Notes under the pieces: model-generated | Database searches by the model: none | What the model was told of the DNA's origin: nothing | Seen by the model: only the letters and a program-made list of their open reading frames with translations | Translations under genes and position numbers: made by a program | Part shown: positions 1 to 7,429 of the stretch, piece by piece | Layout: each line of letters begins with the position of its first letter | Numbering within the stretch: position 1 is the stretch's first letter | Assembly (NCBI RefSeq): GCF_031846645.1 | Contig: NZ_JAVRHN010000005.1 | Coordinates: 62,001 to 126,000 of the forward strand | DNA from: Autumnicola psychrophila | GTDB taxonomy: Bacteria > Bacteroidota > Bacteroidia > Flavobacteriales > Flavobacteriaceae | DNA: 64,000 bases | Direction: 5' to 3'

Positions 1-239
1 AAGAGATCACCCATAAAAAAGCCGTAGACAACAAGTGCGATATTATTCCCTACCAGCATGGTAGCAATAAATTTGGAAGGTTTTTTTGTGAGCCTTTTCA
101 GAACCGTAGCAAGAAAATCGTTCTGACGTTTTTCAATTTCAATAAAAATCTTGTTGGAGGAAACGTACGCGATTTCCATTCCGGAGAAAAAAGCAGAAAA
201 TACAAGGGAAAGAACAATAATTAGAACATCTATATTCAT
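1..239 (-). CDS. CNNM/CBS-type membrane protein (hemolysin-like), N-terminal part only
   Basis: The gene starts at an ATG at 237-239 and runs off the left edge, so only about 79 residues are visible. The N-terminus is a hydrophobic segment containing FSAFFSGMEIAY. This resembles the start of the CNNM (DUF21) transmembrane domain of the hemolysin/CorC-like family, including GldE-type proteins of Bacteroidetes. Such proteins usually continue with two CBS domains and a CorC-type C-terminal domain, which cannot be seen here. A role in divalent-cation handling or gliding-associated lipoprotein function is family knowledge only. It lies 5 nt after the small membrane protein upstream and is probably the distal end of the coaX-led operon. 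Confidence 0.75.
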   Translation of the reverse strand, partial: MNIDVLIIVLSLVFSAFFSGMEIAYVSSNKIFIEIEKRQNDFLATVLKRLTKKPSKFIATMLVGNNIALVVYGFFMGDL

Positions 240-244
240 ATAGA

Positions 245-436
245 TTATTTGTTTCGGTCCTTAAGCTTTTTTCTAAAGCGCCTTTTAAAGAAAAACATGA
301 AGATGGAAATTAGAGCGAAAAATATGAATATATAAGCTCTGTCCCTTTCGAGATCCCATATCCTGATAGTTTCAAAGATGAAGAATGCAGCAAAAGCTAA
401 ATATGCATATTCAAAAAATTTGAAGTATTTACTCAT
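245..436 (-). CDS. small two-TM membrane protein, conserved-type hypothetical
   Basis: A 63-residue protein with ATG at 434-436. It has two hydrophobic stretches, about residues 11-25 and 34-50, and a strongly basic C-terminus (KRRFRKKLKDRNK), which suggests an inner-membrane protein with its tail in the cytoplasm by the positive-inside rule. Its start overlaps the end of lptC by 8 nt, which indicates translational coupling, and it lies 5 nt before the CNNM protein. No function can be assigned. The compact overlapping position between two real genes is the main reason to accept it as coding. Confidence 0.7.
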   Translation of the reverse strand: MSKYFKFFEYAYLAFAAFFIFETIRIWDLERDRAYIFIFFALISIFMFFFKRRFRKKLKDRNK

Positions 437-998
437 CCTCTTTTTCGTCTATTATTTGTACCCCTACGTTTGTCCTGGAACGGAAATTACCGAAATTTTG
501 GTTAGAATCAAAACCCTGCCCTTCGTTTACAGCTCCATTTGGAAATTTGATGGTGTTAGCCCTGTCTGTAAATACCCAGCTCCTGTTCTGATCCCAATAA
601 AGCTGATTCGCTTCTAACTGGGTGCTATCACTAGTAACAATAACTACGTTGCCTCTAAGATCAATTAAACCAGTTTCCTCATATATAATACCATAATCGG
701 AGTTTACAGTGTTCTTCTTGTTCTCTTCATCGAAAAACTCTACTTCAACCCCATCAGGAAATTCCCGGTAAGGGAATTCTTTATTTGTATAATCGAACAT
801 CTTGGGACTCCGCAAAATAGCAACGAGCCTGCCAGAATCGGTAAACTTAAGATTTAAACCTTCAGCAACTGCCTGCGGCGAATCTCCCTCTAAGTCCATT
901 TCCCGGACTTCATTCAGGTTGCCCTGGCATGAAAAAAGTATTGTCACACCGATAAGCGTGACAATACCTGAAATTATATGATTATATGTAACCTTCAT
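429..998 (-). CDS. lptC: LPS export ABC transporter periplasmic protein LptC
   Basis: A 189-residue lipoprotein counted from the ATG at 996-998. An upstream in-frame extension exists but overlaps the TPR gene, and this ATG is followed directly by a signal peptide. Residues 1-24 form a lipoprotein signal ending in LFSC (Cys24), so it is probably lipidated. The rest matches the LptC beta-jellyroll pattern: an N-terminal statement-like strand region with SGRLVAILRSPKMFDY, followed by repeated short strands (YGIIYEETGLIDLRGNV, LEANQLYWDQNR). LptC links the LptBFG transporter to LptA and carries LPS across the periplasm. Lipidation rather than a simple TM anchor is common in Bacteroidetes. One base separates it from the upstream TPR gene. 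Confidence 0.8.
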   Translation of the reverse strand: MKVTYNHIISGIVTLIGVTILFSCQGNLNEVREMDLEGDSPQAVAEGLNLKFTDSGRLVAILRSPKMFDYTNKEFPYREFPDGVEVEFFDEENKKNTVNSDYGIIYEETGLIDLRGNVVIVTSDSTQLEANQLYWDQNRSWVFTDRANTIKFPNGAVNEGQGFDSNQNFGNFRSRTNVGVQIIDEKEDE

Positions 999-999
999 T

Positions 1000-2376
1000 C
1001 TACATCTGAGGGATACGGACTGTCTCACCAATCCAACACCCTATCTGGATAGCCTCTCCTGCACCTCTACCAGCCTGGAATACTTCAGACTTCTGGGGAG
1101 CTCTACCTCTATAACTTGCTGCTGCCTGGCTTGCATTACTGGAGATCGAAGGATCTACCCTACCTGCCCTTGCAGCGTAATCTGCAGCCAACCAGTATAC
1201 CGCTCTTTTATTGAAAGGAGTATCTCCACAATCGTTAGCACTCTGAGCAATCATATTAGCAATCTGTAAGTAAGCAGTCCCCATAGAAGGTCTTGCTTGC
1301 AAAGCTCTTCTGTAATAAGTTCTTGCCTGACCAAAGCTTCCTCTTTCTTTATAATTGCTTGCAATTCTATAGTAAATCCTTGCCTGATCACTAGGATCTT
1401 CCTCTAACTCTGCAGCTTCGTTATAATACTCAAGAGCTTTAGCTCTGTCGCCATCAGCCTCTGCCAATTGTCCTAATGAGAAAGCAGAATTTGCGGAAGG
1501 CTGTAACTGGTGTAAAGCTTCTGAAACCTCGAAAAATAACGGATCTTCTGTACAATCTTTAGCAGACAACCTGGCGTTAGCATTCTGCAACCAATCTACA
1601 TCTGATTTCTTTTCTTCGAAATCTTTCTTATACAAAGGAATAAGGTTATCACAATCTGCCCTTGCTCCCAGCTTAGCATTAAGTGCGTTTTTAACCATAT
1701 TATAATTTTTCAGGTTAATTTCAGCATACTTGATTTGCGCTGCTTCTTTAGAAGTAAGCTCTTCACCTGCCTCCTGCTTTTCAAGAAGCGGAGCTAAATT
1801 CTCAGCAGCATCATTCTCTTCTTCTTCTATTTTAGCCATTACCCTGTCGTAAATGTCAAAAACATCCTGAAGTTCTCTGTCTCCTGCATCCTGCATTTCC
1901 ACCATCAGGTCAAAATATGCATAAAGACCTTTTGCACTGGTAAAGTTCTCACTATCCTCAGTATATGCTTTGTCATATGCGTTATACAACTCCTCTTTAG
2001 TACCTATTTTGTTATCATACTTAAGTTGTGCAATATCACCATAAACTTTCCCTTTACTTGTTTTTTCAGGATAAAGCTCAAGACGCTGCTCCCATACAGA
2101 AATAAGTTCTTCTATAAGAGGTTTTTTTTCTGCCTCACTTCCAGCTTTATTAATTTTATCTTCTAAAATCCTTTCAAGATATTGGTATGTTGCCAAACTA
2201 TAGTCCGGACAGTTTTCCCTAACATCTTGCAGGGGCTGGTAAGCCGCATCATAATTTTTAGCTTTGGCATCATCATATGCCAGTGCAGCCATTGTTGGAC
2301 AATCGTTGGACTGCGCATTTAGTACGCCTGAACCTAATATCGCCCCAGTGACTAATGCTATAAATTTCGTTTTCAT
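1000..2376 (-). CDS. secreted TPR-repeat protein
   Basis: A 458-residue protein with a cleavable signal peptide (cleavage probably after NAQ, residue 22). TPR-like helices are clearest in the C-terminal half, around residues 290-370: ALEYYNEAAELEEDPSDQA and GQARTYYRRALQARPSMGTA have TPR spacing. The middle is an acidic, Lys/Glu-rich helical region. It is probably a periplasmic protein-protein interaction scaffold. It sits between an outer-membrane barrel and lptC in a tight operon (15 nt and 1 nt gaps), so an envelope role is plausible, but no specific function is known to me. The C-terminal 60 residues are Ala/Arg-rich and end in a cysteine-containing segment. Confidence 0.75.
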   Translation of the reverse strand: MKTKFIALVTGAILGSGVLNAQSNDCPTMAALAYDDAKAKNYDAAYQPLQDVRENCPDYSLATYQYLERILEDKINKAGSEAEKKPLIEELISVWEQRLELYPEKTSKGKVYGDIAQLKYDNKIGTKEELYNAYDKAYTEDSENFTSAKGLYAYFDLMVEMQDAGDRELQDVFDIYDRVMAKIEEEENDAAENLAPLLEKQEAGEELTSKEAAQIKYAEINLKNYNMVKNALNAKLGARADCDNLIPLYKKDFEEKKSDVDWLQNANARLSAKDCTEDPLFFEVSEALHQLQPSANSAFSLGQLAEADGDRAKALEYYNEAAELEEDPSDQARIYYRIASNYKERGSFGQARTYYRRALQARPSMGTAYLQIANMIAQSANDCGDTPFNKRAVYWLAADYAARAGRVDPSISSNASQAAASYRGRAPQKSEVFQAGRGAGEAIQIGCWIGETVRIPQM

Positions 2377-2391
2377 TTTTTATGTATTTGG

Positions 2392-3627
2392 TTAATTAAA
2401 TCTTCTTCTTTCGAACCACTTATCATTTAAAGACAATCCTATTGAAACCTTAAAGAAGTTTTCCTGTATTAATCCTGAATCTGTTGTACCGCGCTGACCA
2501 TACTCGATTCCCAGATTTAAATTGGAAAATTGTGCTCCTACAGGTAATCCCACTCCAAAAGATATGCCAAACTCATCTATACTTTGATTGTTGAGCTGCA
2601 ATCCTGTCTCTTCATATCTAAAACCGCCACGATATACTACTCTTCCAAGATAACTGGTAAAAGAGTTATAACGCGGAATATAATACCCTCCAACTCTGTA
2701 CTGCGCGGCGTCCATGTATTCAGCATCATCTGAATTATTGAGAAGAAAAGAGCTTTTTCCAATGCTATTATATTCCCCACCAATAAACCATTTTCGGGGT
2801 TCTCCAATCCCCCCGCCAAGAGTAAACTGTCCCGGAAGGGCAAATTCTGTATCAGCCACATCGAGGTTCCTTGCTTCTACAATAGCTTCACCTGTAGGAA
2901 TAAAAGCCACCGTAGCCAGCTCTCTAAAGTTTTCTGAAGAAAGATTTACTTCAGGAGCATAAGTACCCGCCACATGTAACCTTAGGTTATCTGAAAGCAT
3001 GGCCTGATAATCTAATCCAAAGTTAAAGTTAAAACCCTGAATATCTGAGCGACGTATATCTCTTGTCCCATACTGAATATCCTCACGAACGACGACTCTT
3101 CTGTTTTGAAAATTTCCGAAGTTATAGTTGGCATCAACACCAACACTAAAGTTTTTATTAAACTGATATCCGGCTGAAAGAAAGACTTTATTCATCCCTC
3201 CCCGACCATTAAGTCTACTCGCAACCTCCTCATTTACATCTAAGACCCTATATCCCACAGAGGTGTATGGCACCAAACCCAAGCCAAAACCTAGATTATT
3301 ACCAACAGGAATTCCTATACCTAAATAATCCAAAGAAGAAATTTTAGCTTCGCTCTCTGCTTCATCAGACTTAAGAGTAGTCCTTTCATGGCTGGCACCC
3401 AAACTATATGTTGTAAGCCGAAGTCTACCATATGAAGCGGGATTTCTAAGGTTTAAATGTATACTATCAGAAAAAATACTTAACCCACCCATAGCCCTGT
3501 TTTCAACAGTTCCTTTAAAGTTAGTAAGTCCTATGCCGTAGTATGAATATGGAGAAGCAATGTTCTCCTGAGCAGCCGTTAAGGCGGTAGATAGAATAGC
3601 TACGATTACCAGAAATCGTTTTATCAT
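2392..3627 (-). CDS. outer-membrane beta-barrel protein, FadL/porin-like
   Basis: A 411-residue protein with a signal peptide (cleavage after TAAQ, about residue 20) and many alternating amphipathic strands rich in Gly, Tyr and Asn. It begins with the Bacteroidetes porin-like pattern SPYSYYGIGLTNF and continues with NRAMGGLSIF and LRNPASYG. These resemble the early part of FadL/OmpP1-type barrels, where a gene family often starts with NRAMGG and NPA motifs. No Cys residues are evident. Its start codon overlaps the coaX stop by 4 nt, so the two are translationally coupled. The substrate is unknown; fatty acid uptake or a structural role are both possible. Confidence 0.7.
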   Translation of the reverse strand: MIKRFLVIVAILSTALTAAQENIASPYSYYGIGLTNFKGTVENRAMGGLSIFSDSIHLNLRNPASYGRLRLTTYSLGASHERTTLKSDEAESEAKISSLDYLGIGIPVGNNLGFGLGLVPYTSVGYRVLDVNEEVASRLNGRGGMNKVFLSAGYQFNKNFSVGVDANYNFGNFQNRRVVVREDIQYGTRDIRRSDIQGFNFNFGLDYQAMLSDNLRLHVAGTYAPEVNLSSENFRELATVAFIPTGEAIVEARNLDVADTEFALPGQFTLGGGIGEPRKWFIGGEYNSIGKSSFLLNNSDDAEYMDAAQYRVGGYYIPRYNSFTSYLGRVVYRGGFRYEETGLQLNNQSIDEFGISFGVGLPVGAQFSNLNLGIEYGQRGTTDSGLIQENFFKVSIGLSLNDKWFERRRFN

Positions 3628-4355
3628 TGAGTTTTATTAAATTCTAAAATGTGGTTCAATCCCTCCAGGAGAAAATTTGAATTGGCAAATATGCTATTTT
3701 TTAACCGCATTGACAAAAATTGAGTATCTCCACCTGTTAAAATAATTGTTAAATCTTTATATTCAGTGGCATACGAAGCCATTGTACCTTCAATTTCCAG
3801 CAGCAGTCCGTTTACCACTCCAGAGTTAATAGACCCTGCTGTAGAAGTGCCAATTAACTGCAAATTATCTCCTGGTTTTAATAACGGCAAATTTGCCGTA
3901 AACTTGTGCAGCGCCTTAAATCTCATTTCCAGACCGGGAGAAATAGCCCCACCTAAATACTCTTCTTTTTTATTTTTAAAATCAAAAGTCACACAAGTGC
4001 CTGCATCAATAACCAATGTGTTTTTATGAGGAAATTTTGCTACAGCCGCAGCGACCAGGGCAATTCTATCTTTTCCCAAGGTAGAAGGAGAAGCATATTT
4101 ATTTTTAAAAGGCAGTGATAAAGCCGGAGTCAGTTCAATAAGATCTGTGCTTTGCTGAAGCATTTTTTTTTCTTCAGAAATAGTATTTACTACACTGGAG
4201 AGCATGCAATCTTTAATTTCCGGAAACTGATCTTTTATTTTTTGAAAATTTTTAAAAAAATCTGACAAGGAAAAAATTCGTTTATCTAAAAGGCTATTGT
4301 TTTGAAATACAGCCATTTTAACCGAAGTATTTCCAATATCTACTACTAAATTCAT
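3624..4355 (-). CDS. coaX: type III pantothenate kinase
   Basis: A 243-residue protein that phosphorylates pantothenate, the first step of CoA synthesis. It shows the ASKHA-fold signatures of type III PanK: VVDIGNTSVKMAVF at residues 4-17, VIDAGTCVTFDF near residue 115, GGAISPGL near 135, and TGGDT near the C-terminus. Length is normal for the family. The ATG at 4353-4355 is the first gene of a minus-strand operon that continues into the outer-membrane barrel, TPR protein and lptC. A TAATTTTG box lies only 5 bp upstream, so the transcript may have almost no 5' leader. Type III enzymes need a monovalent cation and are not inhibited by CoA; that is family knowledge. Confidence 0.93.
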   Translation of the reverse strand: MNLVVDIGNTSVKMAVFQNNSLLDKRIFSLSDFFKNFQKIKDQFPEIKDCMLSSVVNTISEEKKMLQQSTDLIELTPALSLPFKNKYASPSTLGKDRIALVAAAVAKFPHKNTLVIDAGTCVTFDFKNKKEEYLGGAISPGLEMRFKALHKFTANLPLLKPGDNLQLIGTSTAGSINSGVVNGLLLEIEGTMASYATEYKDLTIILTGGDTQFLSMRLKNSIFANSNFLLEGLNHILEFNKTQ

Positions 4356-4359
4356 GAGG

Positions 4360-4367
4360 CAAAATTA
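4360..4367 (-). promoter_or_regulatory. candidate -7 box of the coaX operon
   Basis: Reading the minus strand, TAATTTTG matches the Bacteroidetes -7 consensus TAnnTTTG. A TTTG lies upstream at 4383-4386, but the spacing is only 15 bp, shorter than the usual 19-20. If used, transcription would start about at the coaX ATG, giving a leaderless mRNA. This is a motif match only. Confidence 0.35.
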
Positions 4368-4406
4368 GAAATTACTAAATTACAAAAGCATTTTTTTAAA
4401 ATTTCC

Positions 4407-4438
4407 TTTGTGAGTTAATAAAAATGAAATTATATTTG
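4407..4438 (+). promoter_or_regulatory. Bacteroidetes-type promoter of tRNA-Phe
   Basis: TTTG at 4407-4410 and TATATTTG at 4431-4438 are separated by 20 bp. This matches the Bacteroidetes primary sigma consensus (TTTG, about 19-20 bp, TAnnTTTG) at every fixed position. The predicted start would be around 4445, about 12 nt before the tRNA. Confidence 0.8.
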
Positions 4439-4456
4439 CCACCGCTTACAAGCACT

Positions 4457-4529
4457 GGTGCCTTAGCTCAGTTGGTAGAGCAAAGGACTGAAAATCCTTG
4501 TGTCCCTGGTTCGATTCCTGGAGGCACCA
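4457..4529 (+). tRNA. tRNA-Phe (anticodon GAA)
   Basis: A 73-nt cloverleaf. The acceptor stem GGTGCCT pairs with AGGCACC (7 bp), with discriminator A at 4529. The D-loop contains AGCTCAGTTGGTAGAGC. The anticodon stem AAGGA/TCCTT encloses the loop CTGAAAA, giving anticodon GAA. The T-arm is CCTGG TTCGATT CCTGG. CCA is not encoded (the next bases are CTT), so it must be added by the CCA enzyme. It is a single gene with its own promoter and terminator. Confidence 0.97.
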
Positions 4530-4533
4530 CTTG

Positions 4534-4563
4534 AAAACCCGAGACGAAAGTCTTGGGTTTTTT
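4534..4563 (+). terminator. intrinsic terminator of tRNA-Phe
   Basis: An 11-bp stem (AAACCCGAGAC with GTCTTGGGTTT, one G-T pair) with a GAAA tetraloop, ending in a T run (TTTTTT). It starts five bases after the tRNA 3' end. Confidence 0.85.
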
Positions 4564-4911
4564 CGTTTTATAGCACCAGTTGGGTTAATAGGGATCAAGC
4601 CTAATGGTTGGGGACTAAACAAAAATTGTAGTTAATCTATACAGGAAGAATTCTACATTTTTCACTCCTCTGAACTGACTGACTTCTAAAGGTTCTTATT
4701 CGCCTGGTCACACAACCGATCTTCTATTCCCCCTTAAAAAGCTACTGCTAAAATATACCTACAGTTTCTTCCGAAGAAAATATTATAATTGAGTGACTAA
4801 GAATAGAATGGCTGTTAAATAAAAACTAAACTTACTTAAAACGGTGAGATTTTTTCCTTTGAAGCATTAATTTAAGAAGACAGGAAAAACATAATTTAGA
4901 AACAGCAATAT
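4564..4911. other. 348-bp intergenic region between tRNA-Phe and the SDR gene
   Basis: No ORF or RNA gene is visible. The only clear structure is a near-perfect palindrome, TTTCTTC-C-GAAGAAA at 4765-4779, about 130 bp before the SDR start, followed closely by AT-rich TATTATAATT. It could be an operator or promoter element for the SDR gene. There is no copy of the tRNA 3' end that would mark an attachment site. Confidence 0.5.
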
Positions 4912-5700
4912 ATGATTATAAAAAACAAAAAAATTCTTATTACCGGAGGTAGTGCAGGAATAGGCAAAGCAGTTATTGCTGAGTTGATCAAGTACGGTGC
5001 AACGGAATTCGCTGTCATTAGCAGAAAAAAGGAACCGCTGGAAAAACTCCGGGAAGAATTTAATACTGCGAAATTTCTGCTCATTCAGGGTAATGTTGCT
5101 GACCTTGAAGATCTGGATAGAGCTGTCGAACAAGTTCAGCAGAAATGGGGAAAATTAGATATTCTCGTAAATAATGCGGGAGTGGTTAGCGCAGGTTTAT
5201 TAAAAGATTTGAGTGACCAGGATATTATAGGACAGATCAACGTAAACCTGACAGGATTGATCCTCCTAACGAAAAAAGTATTACCGCTCCTAAAGGACAG
5301 TAGTGAAGGAGCTATTATCAACGTTTCTTCCGGCTACGGCTACATTGCTATGCCCTTCTACAGCGTGTACGCTGCCACTAAAGCAGCAGTAGGACAATTT
5401 TCTGACGCTATGAGAAGAGAGCTGCATCAATATCCCCTTCACGTGATGACTGTCTACCCATCAGCGACAGAAACTAACATGATGAAAACCGCAGATGTTG
5501 GAGGTATGGACAGTCCCCAGGAAGTAGCAAAACGAACAGTCGATGGGCTGATTTCAGGAGAGATAAACGTGATTCTGGGTGGTGAAGAAAGAAAAAAACA
5601 CATCGAACTAAACTTTAATAATCCTCGAAAGATAGACGAAGCGGCCATAGCAAATTATGAGGCTTTGGAAAAAAGAACGCGCAACCACCGTTCCATGTAA
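4912..5700 (+). CDS. short-chain dehydrogenase/reductase (SDR)
   Basis: A 262-residue classical SDR, NAD(P)-dependent oxidoreductase. The cofactor motif TGGSAGIG is at residues 11-18, NNAG at 87-90, catalytic Ser at 139-140 and YxxxK at Tyr153/Lys157. The Arg-Lys-Lys after the second strand (ISRKK, 37-40) suggests NADP preference, by analogy with other SDRs. The substrate cannot be inferred. It is isolated between tRNA-Phe and a decayed oxidoreductase stub. In many bacteria SDR and quinone-oxidoreductase genes form detoxification pairs, so the two may once have been an operon. The ATG at 4912 directly precedes the first beta strand, so the start is well supported. Confidence 0.85.
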   Translation: MIIKNKKILITGGSAGIGKAVIAELIKYGATEFAVISRKKEPLEKLREEFNTAKFLLIQGNVADLEDLDRAVEQVQQKWGKLDILVNNAGVVSAGLLKDLSDQDIIGQINVNLTGLILLTKKVLPLLKDSSEGAIINVSSGYGYIAMPFYSVYAATKAAVGQFSDAMRRELHQYPLHVMTVYPSATETNMMKTADVGGMDSPQEVAKRTVDGLISGEINVILGGEERKKHIELNFNNPRKIDEAAIANYEALEKRTRNHRSM

Positions 5701-5761
5701 CCTATTCTTCTACGCAGGAAGAGCAAAAAAAGTTCAATAGAAAAAAAGAAATGGAGAAAAA

Positions 5762-5920
5762 ATGAGAGCTGCATATTATGAAGATTTTGAAGGTCCCGAA
5801 GCCTTAAAAGTAGGTGAATTGGAAATACCGGAACTTAAGAAAACTGAAGCACTACTAAAAAAGATAGACTTATCAACAGATTTTTTTTTACGAGGTCCTG
5901 CTATTTATATTTCTGTTTAA
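5762..5920 (+). pseudogene. 3'-truncated remnant of a zinc-type/quinone oxidoreductase (MDR family)
   Basis: A 52-codon frame starting MRAAYYEDFEGPEALKVGE. This closely resembles the first 20 residues of NADPH:quinone oxidoreductase-like medium-chain dehydrogenases, normally about 320-340 residues. After about residue 35 the similarity stops and the frame runs through a poly-T stretch to a TAA at 5918-5920. The catalytic and Rossmann domains are absent. It lies 61 nt after the SDR gene on the same strand and its end overlaps the stop of the anti-sigma gene on the other strand by 4 nt. The deletion that removed the rest probably joined this region to the sigma/anti-sigma locus. A functional short peptide is unlikely. 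Confidence 0.6.
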
Positions 5921-6708
5921 GAAGTAATTACGCCCAAAGAATAGAGCATTTCCATGGTAGGGGTTTCACTTCCTCCTGCCGGTTCTAAGGTAATTCCAAA
6001 GCCTTCAGAAATGTTTGAGTTATCCAGCTTAAAAATTTTATCTTCATCTTCTTCAAAATCATTTAAAAGGCCAATACTACTAGGAACAAGAGGGGACATT
6101 TTCAGGGACCAGACCTGATATACCATTCCTCTTGGCGGTTCGGGTAAATTTTGGGCATCGATGAGGGTCAAATCTTTCTCATCATCATAATATGCAGTTG
6201 CGTATGCTTCCGGAGCTATCTCCTGCCCCTCAAGTGGGACCTTTAGGATATTCCTGTCTCTCAAAGTATTTAAAAGTTCCCGGGATTTGGCCGCATCATT
6301 CCTTGCTTCCGCAATTTCAGATTCTATCTGGGCATTCTCCATTTGCAAGGTCTGCAGGGATTCCCTTAATTCACTATTGGCCCTGAACATAAGGAACAAA
6401 CCTGCCAATAAAAGGAAACTTGCTGCCCAACCCGCAAGTGCAGACCAATTTGCCCGCTTCTTTCGAACCGGAACATTTCTGCTTCTTTGCGAAATTTTTT
6501 CTTTTAAAGGTGCCAACAATAGTTTCTGATTAGAAGGTGCCGCAGCTTCAGACAAGCGTAATAAAGCTTTTTCTATTTCTTCCACCTCTGCCCTCATTTC
6601 GGGATGCTTCTTAAGCATACGGGTTACTTCAGCACTTTCAGACTCAGAGAGTGCACCATAGACATAGAGTTCTAAAATTCCTGATGATATGTACTCTTTT
6701 TCATTCAT
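5917..6708 (-). CDS. anti-sigma factor, RskA-like membrane protein
   Basis: A 263-residue single-pass protein. Residues 1-55 form an acidic helical anti-sigma-like domain (YVYGALSESESAEV and similar, without a zinc HxxxCxxC motif). A TM segment spans about 89-108, followed by a coiled coil (110-150) and a C-terminal extracytoplasmic domain with PRGMVYQVWSLKM, typical of RskA-type anti-sigma-K C-terminal domains. It would hold the adjacent ECF sigma factor at the membrane until a signal is sensed outside. It begins 2 nt after the sigma gene stop, so the pair is co-transcribed. The signal is unknown. Confidence 0.85.
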   Translation of the reverse strand: MNEKEYISSGILELYVYGALSESESAEVTRMLKKHPEMRAEVEEIEKALLRLSEAAAPSNQKLLLAPLKEKISQRSRNVPVRKKRANWSALAGWAASFLLLAGLFLMFRANSELRESLQTLQMENAQIESEIAEARNDAAKSRELLNTLRDRNILKVPLEGQEIAPEAYATAYYDDEKDLTLIDAQNLPEPPRGMVYQVWSLKMSPLVPSSIGLLNDFEEDEDKIFKLDNSNISEGFGITLEPAGGSETPTMEMLYSLGVITS

Positions 6709-6709
6709 C

Positions 6710-7237
6710 CTAATTAATGTTAGCTCTTAATTTATCTATGCATACTCTATTTTTGGTTTTTACTGTTCCTAAGGGAATTTGAAGTTCTTCGGCACTTTCT
6801 TTTTGTGTAAACCCTTTAAAGAATAAAAGATCAATTATTTTTTTACAAACAGGCCCCAGCAGGTCTATATATTTTTGCAGTCCAATAGCATCTATCTTTC
6901 CTGAAGCATTATTGCTTGTCTCCAGAATTTCAGTAAAATCATAATCTTTTAAATCTGATCTTTTATTTTTAAATTCTTTAGATCGCAATTTATCAATTGA
7001 AGCATTTCTGGCTATATTCAGAATCCAGGTAAAGAAACGGCCCTGATCTGAATCGTATGATGCAGCATTATCCCAGATTTTAAGGAATACATCCTGAAGA
7101 ATTTCTTCTGAAATTTTCTCATCCCGAATTATACTGAAAATGATGCCGTACATACTTGTAGCGTATAGCTGATAGATACGTTCAAAAGCCTTCTCATTCC
7201 CTTGCTGGAGCTGAGCAATTAATAAATCTTGTTGCAT
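6710..7237 (-). CDS. ECF-subfamily RNA polymerase sigma factor
   Basis: A 175-residue group IV sigma factor. Region 2 includes FERIYQLYATSMYGIIFSII and a 2.4-like segment (FFTWILNIARNASID). Region 4 is a helix-turn-helix with FTQKESAEELQIPLGTVKTK. It is paired with the RskA-like anti-sigma gene directly downstream. Divergence from the Tat/ferritin genes upstream is not an option: all four are on the same strand, but a terminator at 7364-7401 separates them. Its regulon is unknown; in many bacteria SigK-like pairs with RskA respond to oxidative or envelope signals. Confidence 0.9.
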   Translation of the reverse strand: MQQDLLIAQLQQGNEKAFERIYQLYATSMYGIIFSIIRDEKISEEILQDVFLKIWDNAASYDSDQGRFFTWILNIARNASIDKLRSKEFKNKRSDLKDYDFTEILETSNNASGKIDAIGLQKYIDLLGPVCKKIIDLLFFKGFTQKESAEELQIPLGTVKTKNRVCIDKLRANIN

Positions 7238-7363
7238 TCGTTTGAATAAAGGATCAATTTAAACAATTATTAGTAAAACCGGCACAAAAGAGGGGCTCTA
7301 CTGGTTTAAATATTATTTTTGGATATCCTGAAATTGTAAAACAGTTAAAATCAGAATGTTGAA

Positions 7364-7401
7364 CAAAAACAATCGCCTGAAAATTTTCATTCCCAGGCGA
7401 T
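7364..7401 (-). terminator. intrinsic terminator after the ferritin-like genes
   Basis: On the minus strand ATCGCCTG (7394-7401) pairs with CAGGCGAT (7372-7379) around a 14-nt loop, followed by TGTTTTTG. It lies 28 nt downstream of the first ferritin-like gene and upstream of the sigma factor, so the two pairs are probably separate transcription units. Confidence 0.7.
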
Positions 7402-7429
7402 CTCTAAGCTTACTATACTATTTTGAGTT

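Noticed and set aside
4530..4911. Possible integration site or genomic island after tRNA-Phe
   Set aside because: No direct repeat of the tRNA 3' end and no integrase were found; only a short CACCA match appears at about 4573.
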